In this document: positions 13,283 through 26,351 of the stretch, piece after piece
Layout: each line of letters opens with the position of its first letter
How positions within the stretch are numbered: position 1 is the stretch's first letter
Source: Hydractinia symbiolongicarpus
Taxonomy: Eukaryota; Cnidaria; Hydrozoa; Anthoathecata; Hydractiniidae
Reading direction: 5' to 3'
NCBI RefSeq assembly: GCF_029227915.1
Contig: NC_079880.1
Span: 9,697,501 to 9,761,500, forward strand
DNA length: 64,000 bases
The notes under the pieces: model-generated
The model's input: only the letters and a program-made list of their open reading frames with translations
Databases searched by the model: none
Told to the model about the DNA's origin: nothing
Translations under genes and position numbers: made by a program

Positions 13283-13350
13283 GTAAAACAAGCCAACCGG
13301 GTAAAACAAGCCAACCGGGTAAAACAAGCCAACCGGGTAAAACAAGCCAG
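13283..13350 (+). repeat. 18-bp minisatellite
   Basis: Three exact copies of GTAAAACAAGCCAACCGG and a fourth partial copy (GTAAAACAAGCCAG). The identity of the copies suggests recent expansion. Confidence 0.95.
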
Positions 13351-13463
13351 TGTATAAAATATCTTATAGTTCGTGTTCTGAAAATTTCAAAGATTGTTTA
13401 AAATGGTACCAATGGGCAGTTACGTAACTTACCCAAAGTAAACAAAGCACAATATAGAAAGAA

Positions 13464-15297
13464 TCTATATAATAATACGCCAGTTCCGTGTCTCTGTGAC
13501 AGGCAAAGTTGATATCGCCATTTTCCTTTGATGTTGCCGCAATTCTCTTTAAAGTCGCCGAAAAAATTATGTCTTCTTTGTCGTGAAAAGCTGCGAGTTT
13601 TATGTGGTTTGTTAAATGAAGTTCTAGCACAAAGTAACGGAAATTGTGTTTGCAAAAAAGATGGCTGTTCTTTTTAAGCATTTTCTACTCTTTCCTTCAA
13701 AATAAATCTTTACAAAAGCATTTAAAAAGGGGCATGGTATATAAATGAAGTATAGAAATATTTCTGTAAGGTTTGTTTATGTTTTTTTTCAGTTTTGATG
13801 ATATTATTGATGCGAGACATATGTGTTAGCTAGCATCATAAAACCAACAACAACTAGCTAGGTAGCTAGGAATTTATAAATATGTAGCCATGTTCCTTAT
13901 ACCTAGCTAAGTCTCCAGTTTATATTTAAGTGACTAGCTATTAGCTGCTGTAGCTACCTTATGTTAGCTTCAGTTTTATGTTGCTTTTTACATGTTAGCT
14001 AATCTTAGTGGTCTTTGCTAAGAATGTGACTGTAACTTATTTTAATTGACATTTTAAGCTTAAATTAACAAGCCACAACAACTTTTAAAAAAGTATTACA
14101 TAATATTTAAGAAGAGTTTAAGGACTGTTTTTAAGCAAATAATGTATTTTTCACAATTTGTGTATGCAAATAATGTATTTTTCACATTTTGTGTAACTAA
14201 ACTTATATACATCGGTTACATGCAAAATGACGAAACGATTTTTATTTAACATGTAGTAATTCTGGTACCTTAAGTGTAGTGATTTTTGTTGTATTTTTGT
14301 ATGCACTTAAATGACTGCTTTTTCTGAGTTGAATTTGATGGGTTTCATATCAATTTTGTGGAAGATTTTATGGCTGAAGACAATATAGAACATGCCAATT
14401 GAACTGATTTTTGTTCATGTTTTGATTTGCTCCTCATAAACCTTTGTGTTCTACATTTATTGTAAACTTTTGTGAGGAAGAACCATATATATATATACAA
14501 TGTTTTCAAAATAATGATTTTTGTTGATTTGAAATTTACTCATTGCTTATTGCTTTTTCGACATTTCAGGTTAAAATGTTTGGTCAAGTCAGTACGGATC
14601 ATTAGACAAAAAATTGTTTTGTTAACCGGTTAATTTTTACATTTTGTGCATATTTTTGCGGGAGAGGATGGTATGCAACCGAATAAATGATTTTTCAAAG
14701 TTCAACTTTTTGTTTTTAGGTGTTTTGTGTTTGTTTAAGTTTGGCTTTTTGATAATGTTCAGGTTGTATTGTTGTATAAGCATTTAGGGAAAAGACAATG
14801 TTTAAAATGCGTAAAGAACTTATTTCATAGATCTGTGCTTACTGTTGCAAGCCTTTCTTTTCGACACTTCAGATTAAAATATTGAAGGTTTTCAACATAA
14901 TCACATAATAAGATGTATACATATTTGAGATATGTGTTATTTCTGACATTATTATTATTGTTGTCGTAACTGTCTGGGTTGTGACTGTCAATGTTGTAAC
15001 TTTCTACTAACTAGATTTTACACCGTGCACGCCGTTGTTTTTCATATTTTGTCTGAAGTTTTGTTGGGAGGATTTCATGCAATTTGACATTTGATATTTT
15101 GTGTTAGATTTTAAGAACTTTTTTGTTAAATTATGACTTATATACTTTCTTTTTATGCATTTTCAGATAATTTTTTTTAGTAAAAGGCATATTCAATATA
15201 CTGAAATATTTGCTGATGTCATCAAAATTCAAATGACAGAACTTTGCAATTGTTTTTCTGCCTAAGTGGATTTTTCCACGGGCCTAATCGACTAGTA
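13464..15297 (-). mobile_element. Long family A element, reversed
   Basis: On the minus strand it starts at 15297 with ACTAGTCGATTAGGCCCGTG and the GTGGA-AAAA-TCCAC hairpin. It ends at 13464 with ACTGGCGTATTATTATATAG. These are the same ends as the 0.6-0.75 kb tandem units in the VWDE intron, but here they are 1.8 kb apart. The interior holds no convincing ORF, only AT-rich sequence with GCTAGCTA-like stretches. It may be a longer relative or a unit with an insertion. Confidence 0.65.
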
Positions 15298-15423
15298 AGA
15301 AAATAAACTCATAGCATTGAGAAAAGTAAATATAATGCTATTTATTGCTCAGTTGTACGCTATATCCATACAGGTTTAGGAAAACTCTATAAATGTTTCC
15401 GTATTTGGTGTTTGCAAAGCAAT

Positions 15424-15715
15424 TTTATTATTTTATGCTCCCCAGTGTGTAAGGCCTTGGGTTCAAACCCAAACCGATCATGCCAGAGACCATAAAAGGG
15501 TGAACTTATCCTTTCTACTTAGATAATTGATATCTTTAGGCTGTTGCCCAGTTGAACGACTGTGATGTTCTCACGAATTTTGTAGCTGAAATAGGAGATT
15601 TGAATGCACTAGGGTCCCGGTCCACGCAGGATCCTCGTTGATAGCAGCACCATTAACTGAAGAAGCTATCCTGGGTAAAACTTTCAATAAATATGAGCCG
15701 TAACATAACAAAACT
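15424..15715 (+). mobile_element. Possible second SINE-like repeat
   Basis: A good B-box (GGGTTCAAACCC near 15470) precedes a 230-bp non-coding body. The A-box is not clear. Only one copy was seen in the window, so this rests on the B-box alone. Confidence 0.3.
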
Positions 15716-16072
15716 AAATAATCAGTGATCCTGGCCAACTACTGTTTCTGTCACTTGCTTACGTTTGGTCATCACTTTTTCACTCGCCAGAAATCTTAGC
15801 CTAATCTTGACGTCAGTTAAATCGATCTTTTCAAATGGCTTGCTAACTCGATCTTTTTAAATGGCATGCTTACTTAACACGGCCACCTTTGAGAAAAACC
15901 TAGGTTATTAAAGGAAATATAATTGTTAAAACCCAGATTCTGGGTTGTAAAATGGTCACGTGAACAGGCCTTTACACGGGTCATGATCCTATTGCCATTT
16001 GGATGCCAGAAAGATATAAGATGGGGACGCCGTACGAACACATGGTTGTAATTTTAGGCTGTTAGTATATTA

Positions 16073-16580
16073 ACTAGTCAATAAGCCTGTGGAAAAATCC
16101 ACCTAGGCACAGAAAACTATGGGAAAAAATTTTAATGACGTCATCAATGATTTACAAAAAGTTTATTTTAGGATTTTGATAACCCGCAGCATGCATCTGT
16201 CGTTAGCTTAAAACTCAAAAACATCTACCAATGTAGAATAAGCCGCTGCCACTATTATGTAGAACCTGAAACACTAATCAAGTAATTGTATAGGATTGTC
16301 TACTTTTAACGAGCATATTTATTATAAGGGTATGTCAATGGCGTCATCAACCCGTATCCTCCAAAACGGGTTGGGGAAAAGCCGGTTTCGAAAATTGTTC
16401 CCATTTTGGTCCCAAGTACAGTCTAGCCACAGAAAATGACGTCAGTTAGTCAGTTTTTGACCTCAATTTTAATCTTAACACAGGGTGTGTAAACGGGTCA
16501 CATGTCATTATAAGTAAACTTGCTTTAAACCTCAGTATAAAGATGGCGAATAGACCTGTCCTTGCTTGGTTCTCACCAAC
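16073..16580 (+). repeat. Partial family A element
   Basis: It starts ACTAGTCAATAAGCCTGTGG with the hairpin GTGGA-AAAA-TCCAC. TGACGTCATCA (16132) and a CAACCCGTATCC block follow in the same order as in the VWDE intron units. The end is degenerate. Confidence 0.65.
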
Positions 16581-16789
16581 TGTTTTTAATGCATTTTTAA
16601 AAATTTGTTTTAGTTTTTTTGATTTTATGCACCTAAAAACACGCTATTTAGCGCCTTGCGTGCTTTAAACGCCCATTTCTTATTGACTTTGTAAAAAAAT
16701 GGACTAACTTGTTTAAATTCCAGTATCCGCCCCGAATGAGGCGCAGATTATTATGGTGTTTCCGGTGTAATATTTTTTTTGAAAATAGG

Positions 16790-17115
16790 CGCACAATATT
16801 ATGGTCTTTCCGGTGTACTATATTTTCCAAAAGATGACTTTCCACAACTTTAGCTGAAATAGAGACAAGTTTACAACTCGTTTCTACCCTGTCATAGCAA
16901 AAATAGTTGGCCAACATTTTTTGGAGAACTTTTCCATTAAAAGTGCAAAAATAAGTATTACTCCGGGCTGAGTGATTAGTCATCCATATAAGTATAATAA
17001 CCTTTTTGTGAAAAAAACTTTATCGTAACTTCGGTTAAACAGAAACACAGGAGACAATTATTATTAACATTGAACTTAGCGCTTATTACATGTAAAACAG
17101 GTTTTTGAAATGAGA
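16790..17115 (+). repeat. Dispersed repeat family R1, copy at 16.8 kb
   Basis: Shares blocks such as CTTTAGCTGAAAT, GTCATAGCAAAAA, AACACAGGAGAC and TTAGCGCTTA with the copies at 33.8-34.6 kb, 48.6-49.0 kb and 60.3-60.8 kb, in the same order and orientation. Open frames over it are not supported as genes. Confidence 0.5.
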
Positions 17116-17271
17116 GAAAACGACAAAAAATACCCTGGCATTGTTGAATGATTTTGGCCAATATATGCCAGATTATACGAACACGTCATACGTTAATTTA
17201 TGCAACTAACAATGGCGGAATTTTAGCGGGTAGAATTTTATGTTGCAGCCACATAAAACGTACTGATATAT

Positions 17272-17526
17272 TGTTTATTATTATTCCGAATACTTTTAAA
17301 GGATATAGCCACTTCAGAGTTGGAAACACTGTTATCAATGTGGGTCCTGTGTTCGGAATGCATACATTAATTAAGTATACACTGGTAATACCTACCCAAT
17401 TTCCCTCACATGGCATGGATTGATCCGTAGCTGTGGTAAAGGCACTTGCTGAAAATGTCCGCACTGTGGACCGAACCACGGACCTTGTGATTGCGAAGCA
17501 AACTCCATAACCACAAAGCCACGTAA
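17272..17526 (-). mobile_element. tRNA-derived SINE, copy 2 (reversed)
   Basis: On the minus strand it reads A-box TGGCTTTGTGGTTATGG, B-box GGTTCGGTCC and the same body as 10305-10533, ending in an AATAATAATAA tail. Open frames at 17148-17587 lie over this SINE and are not genes. A 40-bp body fragment also occurs at about 25790-25830. Confidence 0.7.
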
Positions 17527-19102
17527 CACAACTAAGCTTGTGTGTCACAACTAAAATATACAAGAAAAATTTTCTTGCTAACTGCAATAAGCGTTTATCA
17601 ACTTTAAAAAAAGGTGTGCTGTCGTATTAGCAGGTTACATAATGCTTTAATATAGTTTAGCTAGCTTTCCCGAATAAAGATGTTCTTTTTTGGATATCGT
17701 TTTTTATTTCTGAGCAGGCATACTCAAAAATGTTTACATTACTTGAACATAAAGTGTTCTTGTTTATTCTGTTCTGAGTAATGTAGAATCAAACTTTTTA
17801 ATTGGGTTTTGTGTGAAAAAGACAATTAGAGAATTCTTTAGAAAATCAGGTTATTTAATTTTGTGAGAATTGCGCAAAGCGTGTTTACTTTTTGTATAAA
17901 AATGTCCAATATTACAAAATAGAAATTACAAGTAGAAAACTTTCTGTCTCTGTCCATTTCGTTTACGAAAAATTTTTCTAAAGTGGAAAATAGCTGTTAA
18001 AGTGCCCAGTGAAGTGGACTATAAAAAATACTATAAATAATATAAAGTTGAAGTAAAGACTTGAAGTAAAGAATCTTGCTATAACATGTTCTTAAGTTTG
18101 TTTAATAGATTTGAGTCGAAAAATATTTTCACTATTATCATAGTTCCTGAGTTTAGCCGTTTTCAGGGACACCGATAACCGATTTTTGAGAATGTATCAG
18201 TTTTAATAAAGATATATGTGTAAAAAAATCTCATGATTGAAACTTAGGGTCTAAATAAAAATATGTACCATGCTTGACTGGTGCAACACAGCTTCTTATT
18301 TTCTTATGTCATAGAAATCTACTCTGTCAATAAAAAAATCGCAAAATTTCACTTCAAATGGGACAATTTTTTTAAACATACATTGTCTTTTTAAACCTGT
18401 AGGTGGAGTGAGTAAATTTTCCTGCCTCTGCATGAATATGGTTAAGGTATTATTGAAATTCATAGCTTTCTCAGAGACACTTGATTCCCTCTTCTCCAAG
18501 TTTTATTATACTCCCTTTCTAGAATAAATTCATAATTTATGTACATATGTGATAAAGTTTTGCAAATTGGGTCCCCCAAAAATAAATATTTGTAAGATTT
18601 ATTCTTGTACATCTGATTTTTACAAATATAGTGCTATGGCATTTACGGAGGAATAAAGTCCTAAATCCTGCAGTAGGTTTTTCATCACCTACTACGTGCT
18701 AAGCATATTAAAAACCTTGTTTTAGCTAGTTTCTAGCTACAAACACTTGCTAAAAGACAGGTATGTTATTTTATTATTTTGGCAGTCTGCTATTCTTTCT
18801 TAATGTTTAGCACAGCACCACGACTAAGTTAATTATGTTTTAATAAATCTAACAAAGTAACACCAATACGTTTTTCATAAATTTTGCTAGCTTTATAAAG
18901 TTTTGTTTATAAAACTGATTGATTACGGCGTCATGTACCATTATTTTTAATGTGAAAAAGTGCTGGCTTAAATAAAAAATTCATGATAATTATGCAAAAA
19001 TGTGAAAGCCAATCGTATTTCAGAATCCGGTCAACGATACCAGGGTATTTCGACGTCATTTTCATATGAAAAAGTCAAAAAAAACCTGGGGACGAGGTTG
19101 CA
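17527..19102. other. AT-rich intergenic stretch
   Basis: No supported gene, RNA or clear repeat. One MITE half-copy (GGGGACGAGGTTG) occurs at 19085-19101. Confidence 0.5.
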
Positions 19103-19460
19103 GACCGTCGTTACCCCGTCCGACTAAAATATCAATCATTAATTTTATTTTACAAAGTAAGTTTTCCTAACAGTAATAAAGGTGTCACTCCCTACTAAAT
19201 GCATTTACCATATGAAATATTGATTAAGAATTTTGTTGTAGCTAGCCAAACTGAGTTTCGCTACTTTTTCTTTTCAACCAGAGGTAGCAAAAGCTAGCTA
19301 GAGATCAACAAACCCAACATGAAAATAAGTATTACACCAAACTTTAAAATAATGAGAATAAATAAGATTAGTTGCCGCTAGCTGGCTCCAATCTACGTTT
19401 GTAGCTAAAATCTTTAAATTGTTTTTTCAGATTTACACATCGCTAGTAAAAGTGATAAAA
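19103..19460 (+). repeat. Dispersed repeat family R1, copy at 19.1 kb
   Basis: Aligns over about 350 bp in the same order with 60380-60765. Shared blocks include TACCCCGTCC, ACAGTAATAAA, TTTTGTTGTAGCTAGC, ATCTACGTT and TAGCTAAAATCT. It is non-coding. Confidence 0.7.
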
Positions 19461-20119
19461 TTATCGTCTTAATACGCAAAGACATAGACACAATGAATAA
19501 AATATCTTAAACGTTGACATAACTGAAATTTAGGCAGTTAAAAAATTATACTTACCCAACCAAATATTTGTGTTCGCTTTAAAAAACTTGGTTCGCAACT
19601 TGATGATAAATACATATGGTGTCCTTGAACTTAGTTCCCTCGAAGACTCGTACCTTAACCCCCTTGAGTTTGGTTTTGTTGAACAAAATCCGCTTCGTTA
19701 AAAACATAACTGGAAACGATTATTTGATGGAGTATCTAGCATAGCTCATCAAATAATATTAAAATAACAGTCTATAGCAATTTTAGTGATCAAATTTGTA
19801 ACGCAGTCTTCCTTCTTTCTCAATTTCACGAATATCAAGATTCGCACACAGCCGGCGTAGCGTTAAGTCTCGGGGTCAAGTTGGACTTTAAAAGTCATGA
19901 CGTTGTGGCAATCGATAAAAAGTCGGGAGAAGGAGAAGAAGAAGAAAAAGAAGGAAACGACCGCTCGTTTAAATAAGATTTGTGTTACATCCGAAATCAT
20001 AATAATACGGAAAAGGTGTTGTCTGTGACTTTTGCGACGTGGATTATGTTTTTCTCAATTTTAGTCTATGAATTATCACCTATTAAATTGTTTTTTTTTT
20101 TATGAATAAAATTATTCGG

Positions 20120-20645
20120 TAAACATTAAAACAATATTGACGTCAAAGGAAGTATATAGTGGAGTTATTGCTAAATTATTTGGGTGAAATTAACTATTGT
20201 CATCTACTGTATGGTAAGTAAGGACCACGTGGGTCAAGACTGAGTCTAACTTCATAAAACTGATTCAAACCATCCGTTTCTGAACAGACTAGTTAATGGC
20301 GTCTGCACAATAAAGTCAATGGGTAAGCAATATTTACGAAAGTTTTGTGTATATTGGTTCGTCTTTGCTGGCGTCAGCAAAATTTTAGAGCCTTTACATC
20401 TCCTAAAACGTTGGTTAAAACACATGATCCTATATATTATTTTGATCACAGTTCCAGTTTCTGCGCAATAAATACTTCCAGTCTCTGCGCAGGTTAATAC
20501 GCTCTTCAGAAAACCTTTTTGTACACGTACCGGTGACGTCATCAAAATTTCGAATTTTTTTCTTCTATTTTGCCTTTGCTTAAATGAATATTTCACGGCT
20601 TTTTTAATTAGTCTCTCACAATAATACGAAAACTGTGTTCGTCTG
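20120..20645 (-). repeat. Degenerate reversed family A remnants
   Basis: Blocks at 20137 (TATTGACGTCAAAGGAAG), 20424 (ATGATCCTATATATTA) and 20534 (GTGACGTCATCA) are reverse complements of blocks in the VWDE-intron units. The open frame at 20252-20596 lies across these and is not a gene. Confidence 0.45.
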
Positions 20646-21399
20646 TGGCCGTCAAAGTGGATTATGTTTTCTACAATTTTATTTAAAAGAGCTTTTATAA
20701 AAATGTTCTATATTGGAGAAAACGTTTTTATACTTTTATTATTTGGCTACTACAAATCACGTGATAGAATGAAATAATTTCATTAGGTAAGAACTTTCCT
20801 GTTGCATTTTAATTGGCTGTGACGTGTTTTAAAACCTTGTGAACGTAGTTGCTTTGTTATAAATTAACTTGCTGCGAAAAGTAAAGGGAAATTAGACATT
20901 ATCATTGTTGTTGTCTATTTCATTTAAAATATTTTGTGTGCAATCTATTAAAAGAAATTAAATAGCAACTGAAAATATTAAGTGTGTTCTCCCGTATGCT
21001 GGCATAAGTAGTTATGAATATACATTTATGCTACTGACTAGAGTATTGATTTTCGCCATTTTTTCTAACAAAAAGAGTCAAGTTTCATGATTGACGTAAA
21101 CTCGTTTATTCTATCATGGTAAATTATGTATTATTGAACATCAAAACATTTCGCTTTAGAAAATTCATATTTAATGGATAAGTGGTATATTCGGAAAATA
21201 TTGAAATTCCAGAATAGTTCTTATCTTTCTCCCTTGGTGTGAAGCACTGAAAAAACGGTTGGTGCAGTATTTATTAATGCATGTCGAAGACAGGTACGCT
21301 AATGTGTATAAAATAAAATCTAACTTTCTTGCTTGCAGGTTTCAATAAAAAAAAAACCAATTACATGTATAATAGGTATTTTGTATATGATGAATATGG

Positions 21400-23060
21400 A
21401 CTTGCTTTAGTTTAGCCACAATTGACGTGCAGAATATTAATATGAATAATATGATACCCAATACATACCAACTTAAATGTTGGTTAAATGTTTCAAATAT
21501 CTATATCGTGGCAGTTTAAGTTAGCAAAAATCACAAACGGACAAGACAGAAATTGGAGAATGAAAAGTGGCTACAGGTTAGTCTTTACCTTTATTTTCTT
21601 ATCTTTAAATTACGCTTATATATTCTTTTTGTAGTCAATTATCTTTTTCTTACTGTAAGGTAACTTTTAAATTCTGTAGAGCTTCCATCTGCAAAAGCTG
21701 AACCATTAATTAATAACCAGGAGTTTTTTAAGAATAATAAGATTACCGTTCGCATTATATTCTGTCTTCTTCTTCGCATCTTAATATTTTTGTTTTATGT
21801 CTTGCCGTATGTTTTACAAGTCTCTTATCTAGAAGTATTATCATATCAGGCATGAAAATAAAAAACACAAAGACTTTTAGAGATAAAAATTATTTTTTTC
21901 CAGGACTATCTACAACAAATCCTCTCAATCATTCTCAATCTTAAGACGCTTTACAACAAAACATGACGTTATATTACTGTCATATAAGCAACACAAAACA
22001 ATAATAATTACATCATTTTCCACCCAGTCGGGGTTAAAAAAGAAGCTGTAAACAGCTTTTGAAAAACTTTAGTTTGGTATTTTTCAGTTTAAATTCCTTA
22101 AAAAAAAAGATTGATAAAAATGACTAACATTTATGTGAGAAACTACATCTCTTCCTAATTTTATATTTTTTTTCAAGAAAATTTAAGAAATGTCATCAAA
22201 GAAATTTATACGGTTAACATGGAATGTTTTTCTTCACAAAAAAAAAATTTTGATTAGTGTTAGTTCAATTGTTTTTATATGGTATACTCATGTTAATTAA
22301 GTATTATCGTATATCGCTAGCATACCTACATTTCCTTCAAAGGATAACTAATACTTTTTATAATTTTAAAAATTGCTTTGACTGGAATGAATATGAAAAT
22401 CACACTTAACGTTGTTTCTTTAAAAAATAAGTACAACCAGAATTCAAAAATATAGACTTTTTTACATGTTGAGGAAGAAAAAAGGAGAACAGGATTAACA
22501 ACATTGGAATGTAGACAGAACTAGTCTTTTAAGACGGAATGTTTAATAAATAAAAATGGAGGTTTCTCTTCAAAGAAAAAGTAGCCGCTATAGAACTTCT
22601 GTATTCTCCCATTTACATGGATGATAGAAAAGACTGAAACAACCACCTATGAATGTTGAAAAATAATGACTTGTGAATTTAAAAATCCATTCCCTTGTTT
22701 TTTTCGAAAGAATCCCAGAAACGTCATTAAGATTTTGCACAAATGGCGATTTACTAGTTTTCAAGTGTCGTGATTGACGTTCTAGCATGGTATAGTATTG
22801 ATTATTGAGCATTAACGTATCTCACTGCAGCAACTTTGTATTTGACTCGATGAATAACTAATACGTTCTAAATAAATTAATTTGAAAATAGTTTTTATGT
22901 ATTTCAATCGGAGCAATAAACAACGATTGATGCAGTATTTATATTTTGTTTATAAAGCGACAATATTACTGTATATGCAAATGAATATAGCTTAGCTAAC
23001 TATTTTAAACTTAAATTTAATTTATTCTGTAGGTGACTAGTTGCCGAAAGCTGAATGGCG
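21400..23060 (+). pseudogene. Decayed duplicate(s) of the 5' end of the PAN-EGF gene
   Basis: 21430-21590 matches 23690-23850: AATATTAATATGAATAATAT, GACAAGACAGAAATTGGAG, then an ATG exon with an AG/GTTAGT donor. The second-exon acceptor context AAATTCTGTAG occurs at 21670 and 23911. In the first copy the second exon hits a stop after a few codons. A third weak match, ending TTATTCTGTAG, lies near 23030. These look like tandem duplications whose upstream copies have decayed. Confidence 0.5.
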
Positions 23061-23315
23061 CACAAAACAGCCCAAATATTAAATGCAAAATATTTTCTCA
23101 TCACAATGTCTATATTCTGCTCTGTCCTTTTGTTTTTACCACTATAAAATATCAAAAAACGATAAATATTAAAAAGAAGTTCGCGGGTATTGTGAGTAAA
23201 ATATTAAAATTCCGTAAATAAAAATTATTTTCAAATTCGTCAATATCATTTCTTGACAGTATTTAAGAATAATAAACTTAAGACTTTTGAGTTGAGGTAA
23301 GGTTAATATAGTTCT

Positions 23316-23490
23316 ACTAGTCGTTGCCGTGGAAAAATCCACGGGTTCGCCCGTCCTTTATATTTACCCGTCACAACAAAGTGGATAAAAATATATCGCA
23401 TTTGATATTCATGTTTCCGTAACATCATTTTTTAACTCAGCAGGGGGTCCGCGCAGAGACAGACAGACTACGGCTATTATTATAGAGACT
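23316..23490 (+). repeat. Family B short hairpin element
   Basis: Starts ACTAGTCGTTGCCGTGG, hairpin CCGTGGA-AAAA-TCCACGG, then GTTCGCCCGTCCTTTATA. Ends ACAGACAGACTACGGC and TATTATTATAGAGACT. The termini resemble family A. Confidence 0.65.
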
Positions 23491-23819
23491 GTGCAATTAC
23501 ACCTTCTAAAAATAGCAAAAAACTCACTTTTCAAAACAAGAATTTAAACTTTCTATAAAGTAAATAGGTAACTCTATTGCTAAAAACAAAGTTTCAATAC
23601 AGAAAAATTACCTGTTAAATGTATTATACTTGTCTTAAATAGGATGAATACGTGCCTGCTTTGGAATTTAAATTTTAAATTAACCACAACTGACGTACAA
23701 ACTATTAATACGAATAATATAATACACAATACAAAACACATTTTAATGTGGCAAATATGTTTAAAAAATGTATTTCTAGCCAGTTAGCAAAAAACAACAG
23801 ACAAGATAGAAATAGGAGA

Positions 23820-26351
23820 ATGAAAAGTGCCTGTAGGTTAGTGTGTTTTTTACCTTTGAATCATAGTAATATTTTTTCCTTGTGCTCATTTTTCATAGAA
23901 TTTAACTTTTAAATTCTGTAGGATTGTTGTGTGCACTCTCCTGCTGGAAGTGCACTATTACCTAATTACTGGGAAAATCTTACGATTATCATGTGGATTT
24001 TATTCCGACCTCTCCTTGTTTTATAAAGATTCCCGCTTAACGGTTGGAATCCTTGACACTTACCAGGTAGAAGATGATCTTAGTTGCGTGAAGAAGTGCA
24101 TTTTGAATGGTGCTTGTCAATCGATTAATTACAATGATTACGCAAAGATATGCGAATTGTTGAAAAATACGACTGCTGAGGATAACCTTGAAGCTACTTA
24201 TGCTACTAATTGGACCCATTATGAAACTGATCCTAATAATCAAGAGGTAAAGTTAGTATCTCCATTGCGCCCCTTTCTTTTCTTAAGGATTTCTTCCCAA
24301 CTTGTAAATTGCAAGCATAATTAGTTAACAAACTTTATGAATCAGCAAGACCTTTAACCATCAAAACATGGTATATCATGGCAAGTCATAGTAAACGATT
24401 TTTGTCCTTAGTAAAATTAGCAAAACTACTTTGTTTACCACATACACGTAACAAGTTCATACAGTATCAAATCTATTAAGGTTGGAGATGTTTGTTCCAG
24501 CACGTCGCCTTGCAAAGGGCATTATTGTGAGGACATTTGTGAACCACCTGGATTCAATTGTACATGCAGAAATGAAACACATGGGGAACGATGTGATAAA
24601 CTGCGTACGTTACTTATGTTTTATGGCAAAAACGAATACTAACATTTTTGTTTGTCCATAATATCAAGTGGAGCTTTGATAAGCTTAGATGCGGAAACAT
24701 GGCGGTCTAAGCCTTGTAATTAATTTATTTACATACAGGAAGTTCGTAAAAAGTCCTTGCTTCTGGCAATATAAAAGATAAATAGCTCTTTGTCAAATTA
24801 CTCTGTAATTCTGTTGTCTCTCTAGAATATCCTGCAAAGTCGTGCAAGTGGATAAATGAAAATCATCCCACTTTGAAAAGTGGCTACTACTGGGTGCAAC
24901 TGCAACAACCAACGTTAGTGTATTGCGACATGGAAACACTGGGAGGTAATTTGGCTGTTAAATTTTAATGAGAACCTTTTTTTTTGTCCGATACACTATA
25001 TTTAGAAAGAGGGAGGATTGTGGATATATAATAACTAGCTATTTAAATGATGTAGCAGATGTATACATGCATCAAAAACCAAAGTTTCCTTATTATTTCA
25101 AGATTACAAATTAGCATATGCATCAAAAAATTAAAGTTGAGAAAGAAAACAAAGATCATAGTATTGTTTTTCTAAAATATTCACTCAAAAGCTTTAAAAT
25201 CCACGGCACGTAAAATAAAAATTAGTTTTTTTTCCGTCAGATCTCTCACAAATATATAAATAAATGAGTAATCGTGTAATCCTCTCCTCTCGTGCATAAT
25301 AAATAGAGAAATACCAACATAACTCATTGGTTCGCAACAATCCTTTTTATAATGAATTTTTTGGCCATTTATCGAAGCATAGGCAGATGCGTTGGCCGAA
25401 CAAAGGAAAGTTAAAAATCACTAGTTGTGGTTTCTGGAATGTCTGCATCATGAAACATTTAATTCGATGGCCCGCGAAGGTTCAGGAAGTCGAGAAAATT
25501 TTTTTGTAAAGATTTATATCAAAGGTACGAGTAAATTGATGAAAAACAAACAGCTACTTACTTACAAAAGTCAACCATCTTTCATGGTCATCCTCACTTA
25601 ACAAAACTTTTGTTCCAATCAATATACAGACTTGTATAGTGACATCATATATACAATTTTAAAAAGTATAACTATTCCTTGTATAAAGGAACATCGTCAA
25701 AGGGTATAATTTTTAACCGTAACGGTTCCTTAAGGCATGACATAAACCAAACCTGTTTTAAGATTTTGTATTAATTTAGTAAATATTATACAGGATAAAG
25801 CCACTTCAGTGTTGGAAATCAATATTTTAAGATAGGATTACTTATTAATAGGAGGATGGACAAAATTTGGCAACGTCGTGCAGAATGGCTCAATTCCAGA
25901 TCGAAATCTTACAAACCTGATCAATTCAGATAACATCTCATTACTCAATGATGTTTCAACGGGCAGGTTTCTCTTGACTGTGTCCGGTTTGGGTGAATTA
26001 CGAAAATTTATTAATTTCACCCAACTTCGTTTCTACTGCCGCAAACCTTGGCATAACAGAACGATACATATTGCAACAACAAATGACTTAAACGGTACAA
26101 AGGTAGTTGACTACTTTTCTGGCGTAACTGAGACTCGTCCTCCATCATGTCACTCCTATGAAATACTTCCCGACGATACGTCTTATATTGCGTTAAAGTG
26201 TATGGAATGGAATTCAAAAGTGTGGTCTTCTCATCGCGGGAAATCACTGTATGATCACTTTGTATATATAAATATCATGTCAATTTGTTCGACCAAAGAC
26301 TCGAATGTGATGATCATAAAAATAAAAATAATCCAGATTATGATTCTTTAG
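23820..26351 (+). CDS. Secreted PAN/Apple-EGF-fibrinogen-like protein
   Basis: Five exons read by hand: 23820-23836, 23922-24246, 24481-24604, 24826-24945, 25852-26351. They total 1086 nt and keep frame to the TAG stop, giving 361 residues. The start MKSACRIVVCTLLLEV begins a hydrophobic N-terminus, so a signal peptide is likely. A PAN/Apple-like domain follows, with SCVKKC, CQSINYN and CELL. Next is a short EGF-like module (CTCRNETHGERC). Then comes a fibrinogen-type opening with VYCDMETLGGGWTKF split across exons 4 and 5. The rest of the last exon (about 160 residues) is not recognised. An alternative exon 2/3 junction (24251 to 24465) also keeps the frame. Secreted lectin- or matrix-like proteins with this arrangement are common in cnidarians; the ligand is unknown. 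Confidence 0.8.

Noticed and set aside
13283-13350. CRISPR-like repeats
   Set aside because: Units are directly adjacent without spacers; it is a minisatellite in animal DNA.
13364-13681. Minus-strand open frame of 105 residues
   Set aside because: It overlaps the terminal part of a family A repeat; similar accidental frames occur in the other copies.
17148-17587. Open frames on both strands
   Set aside because: They overlay the reversed SINE.
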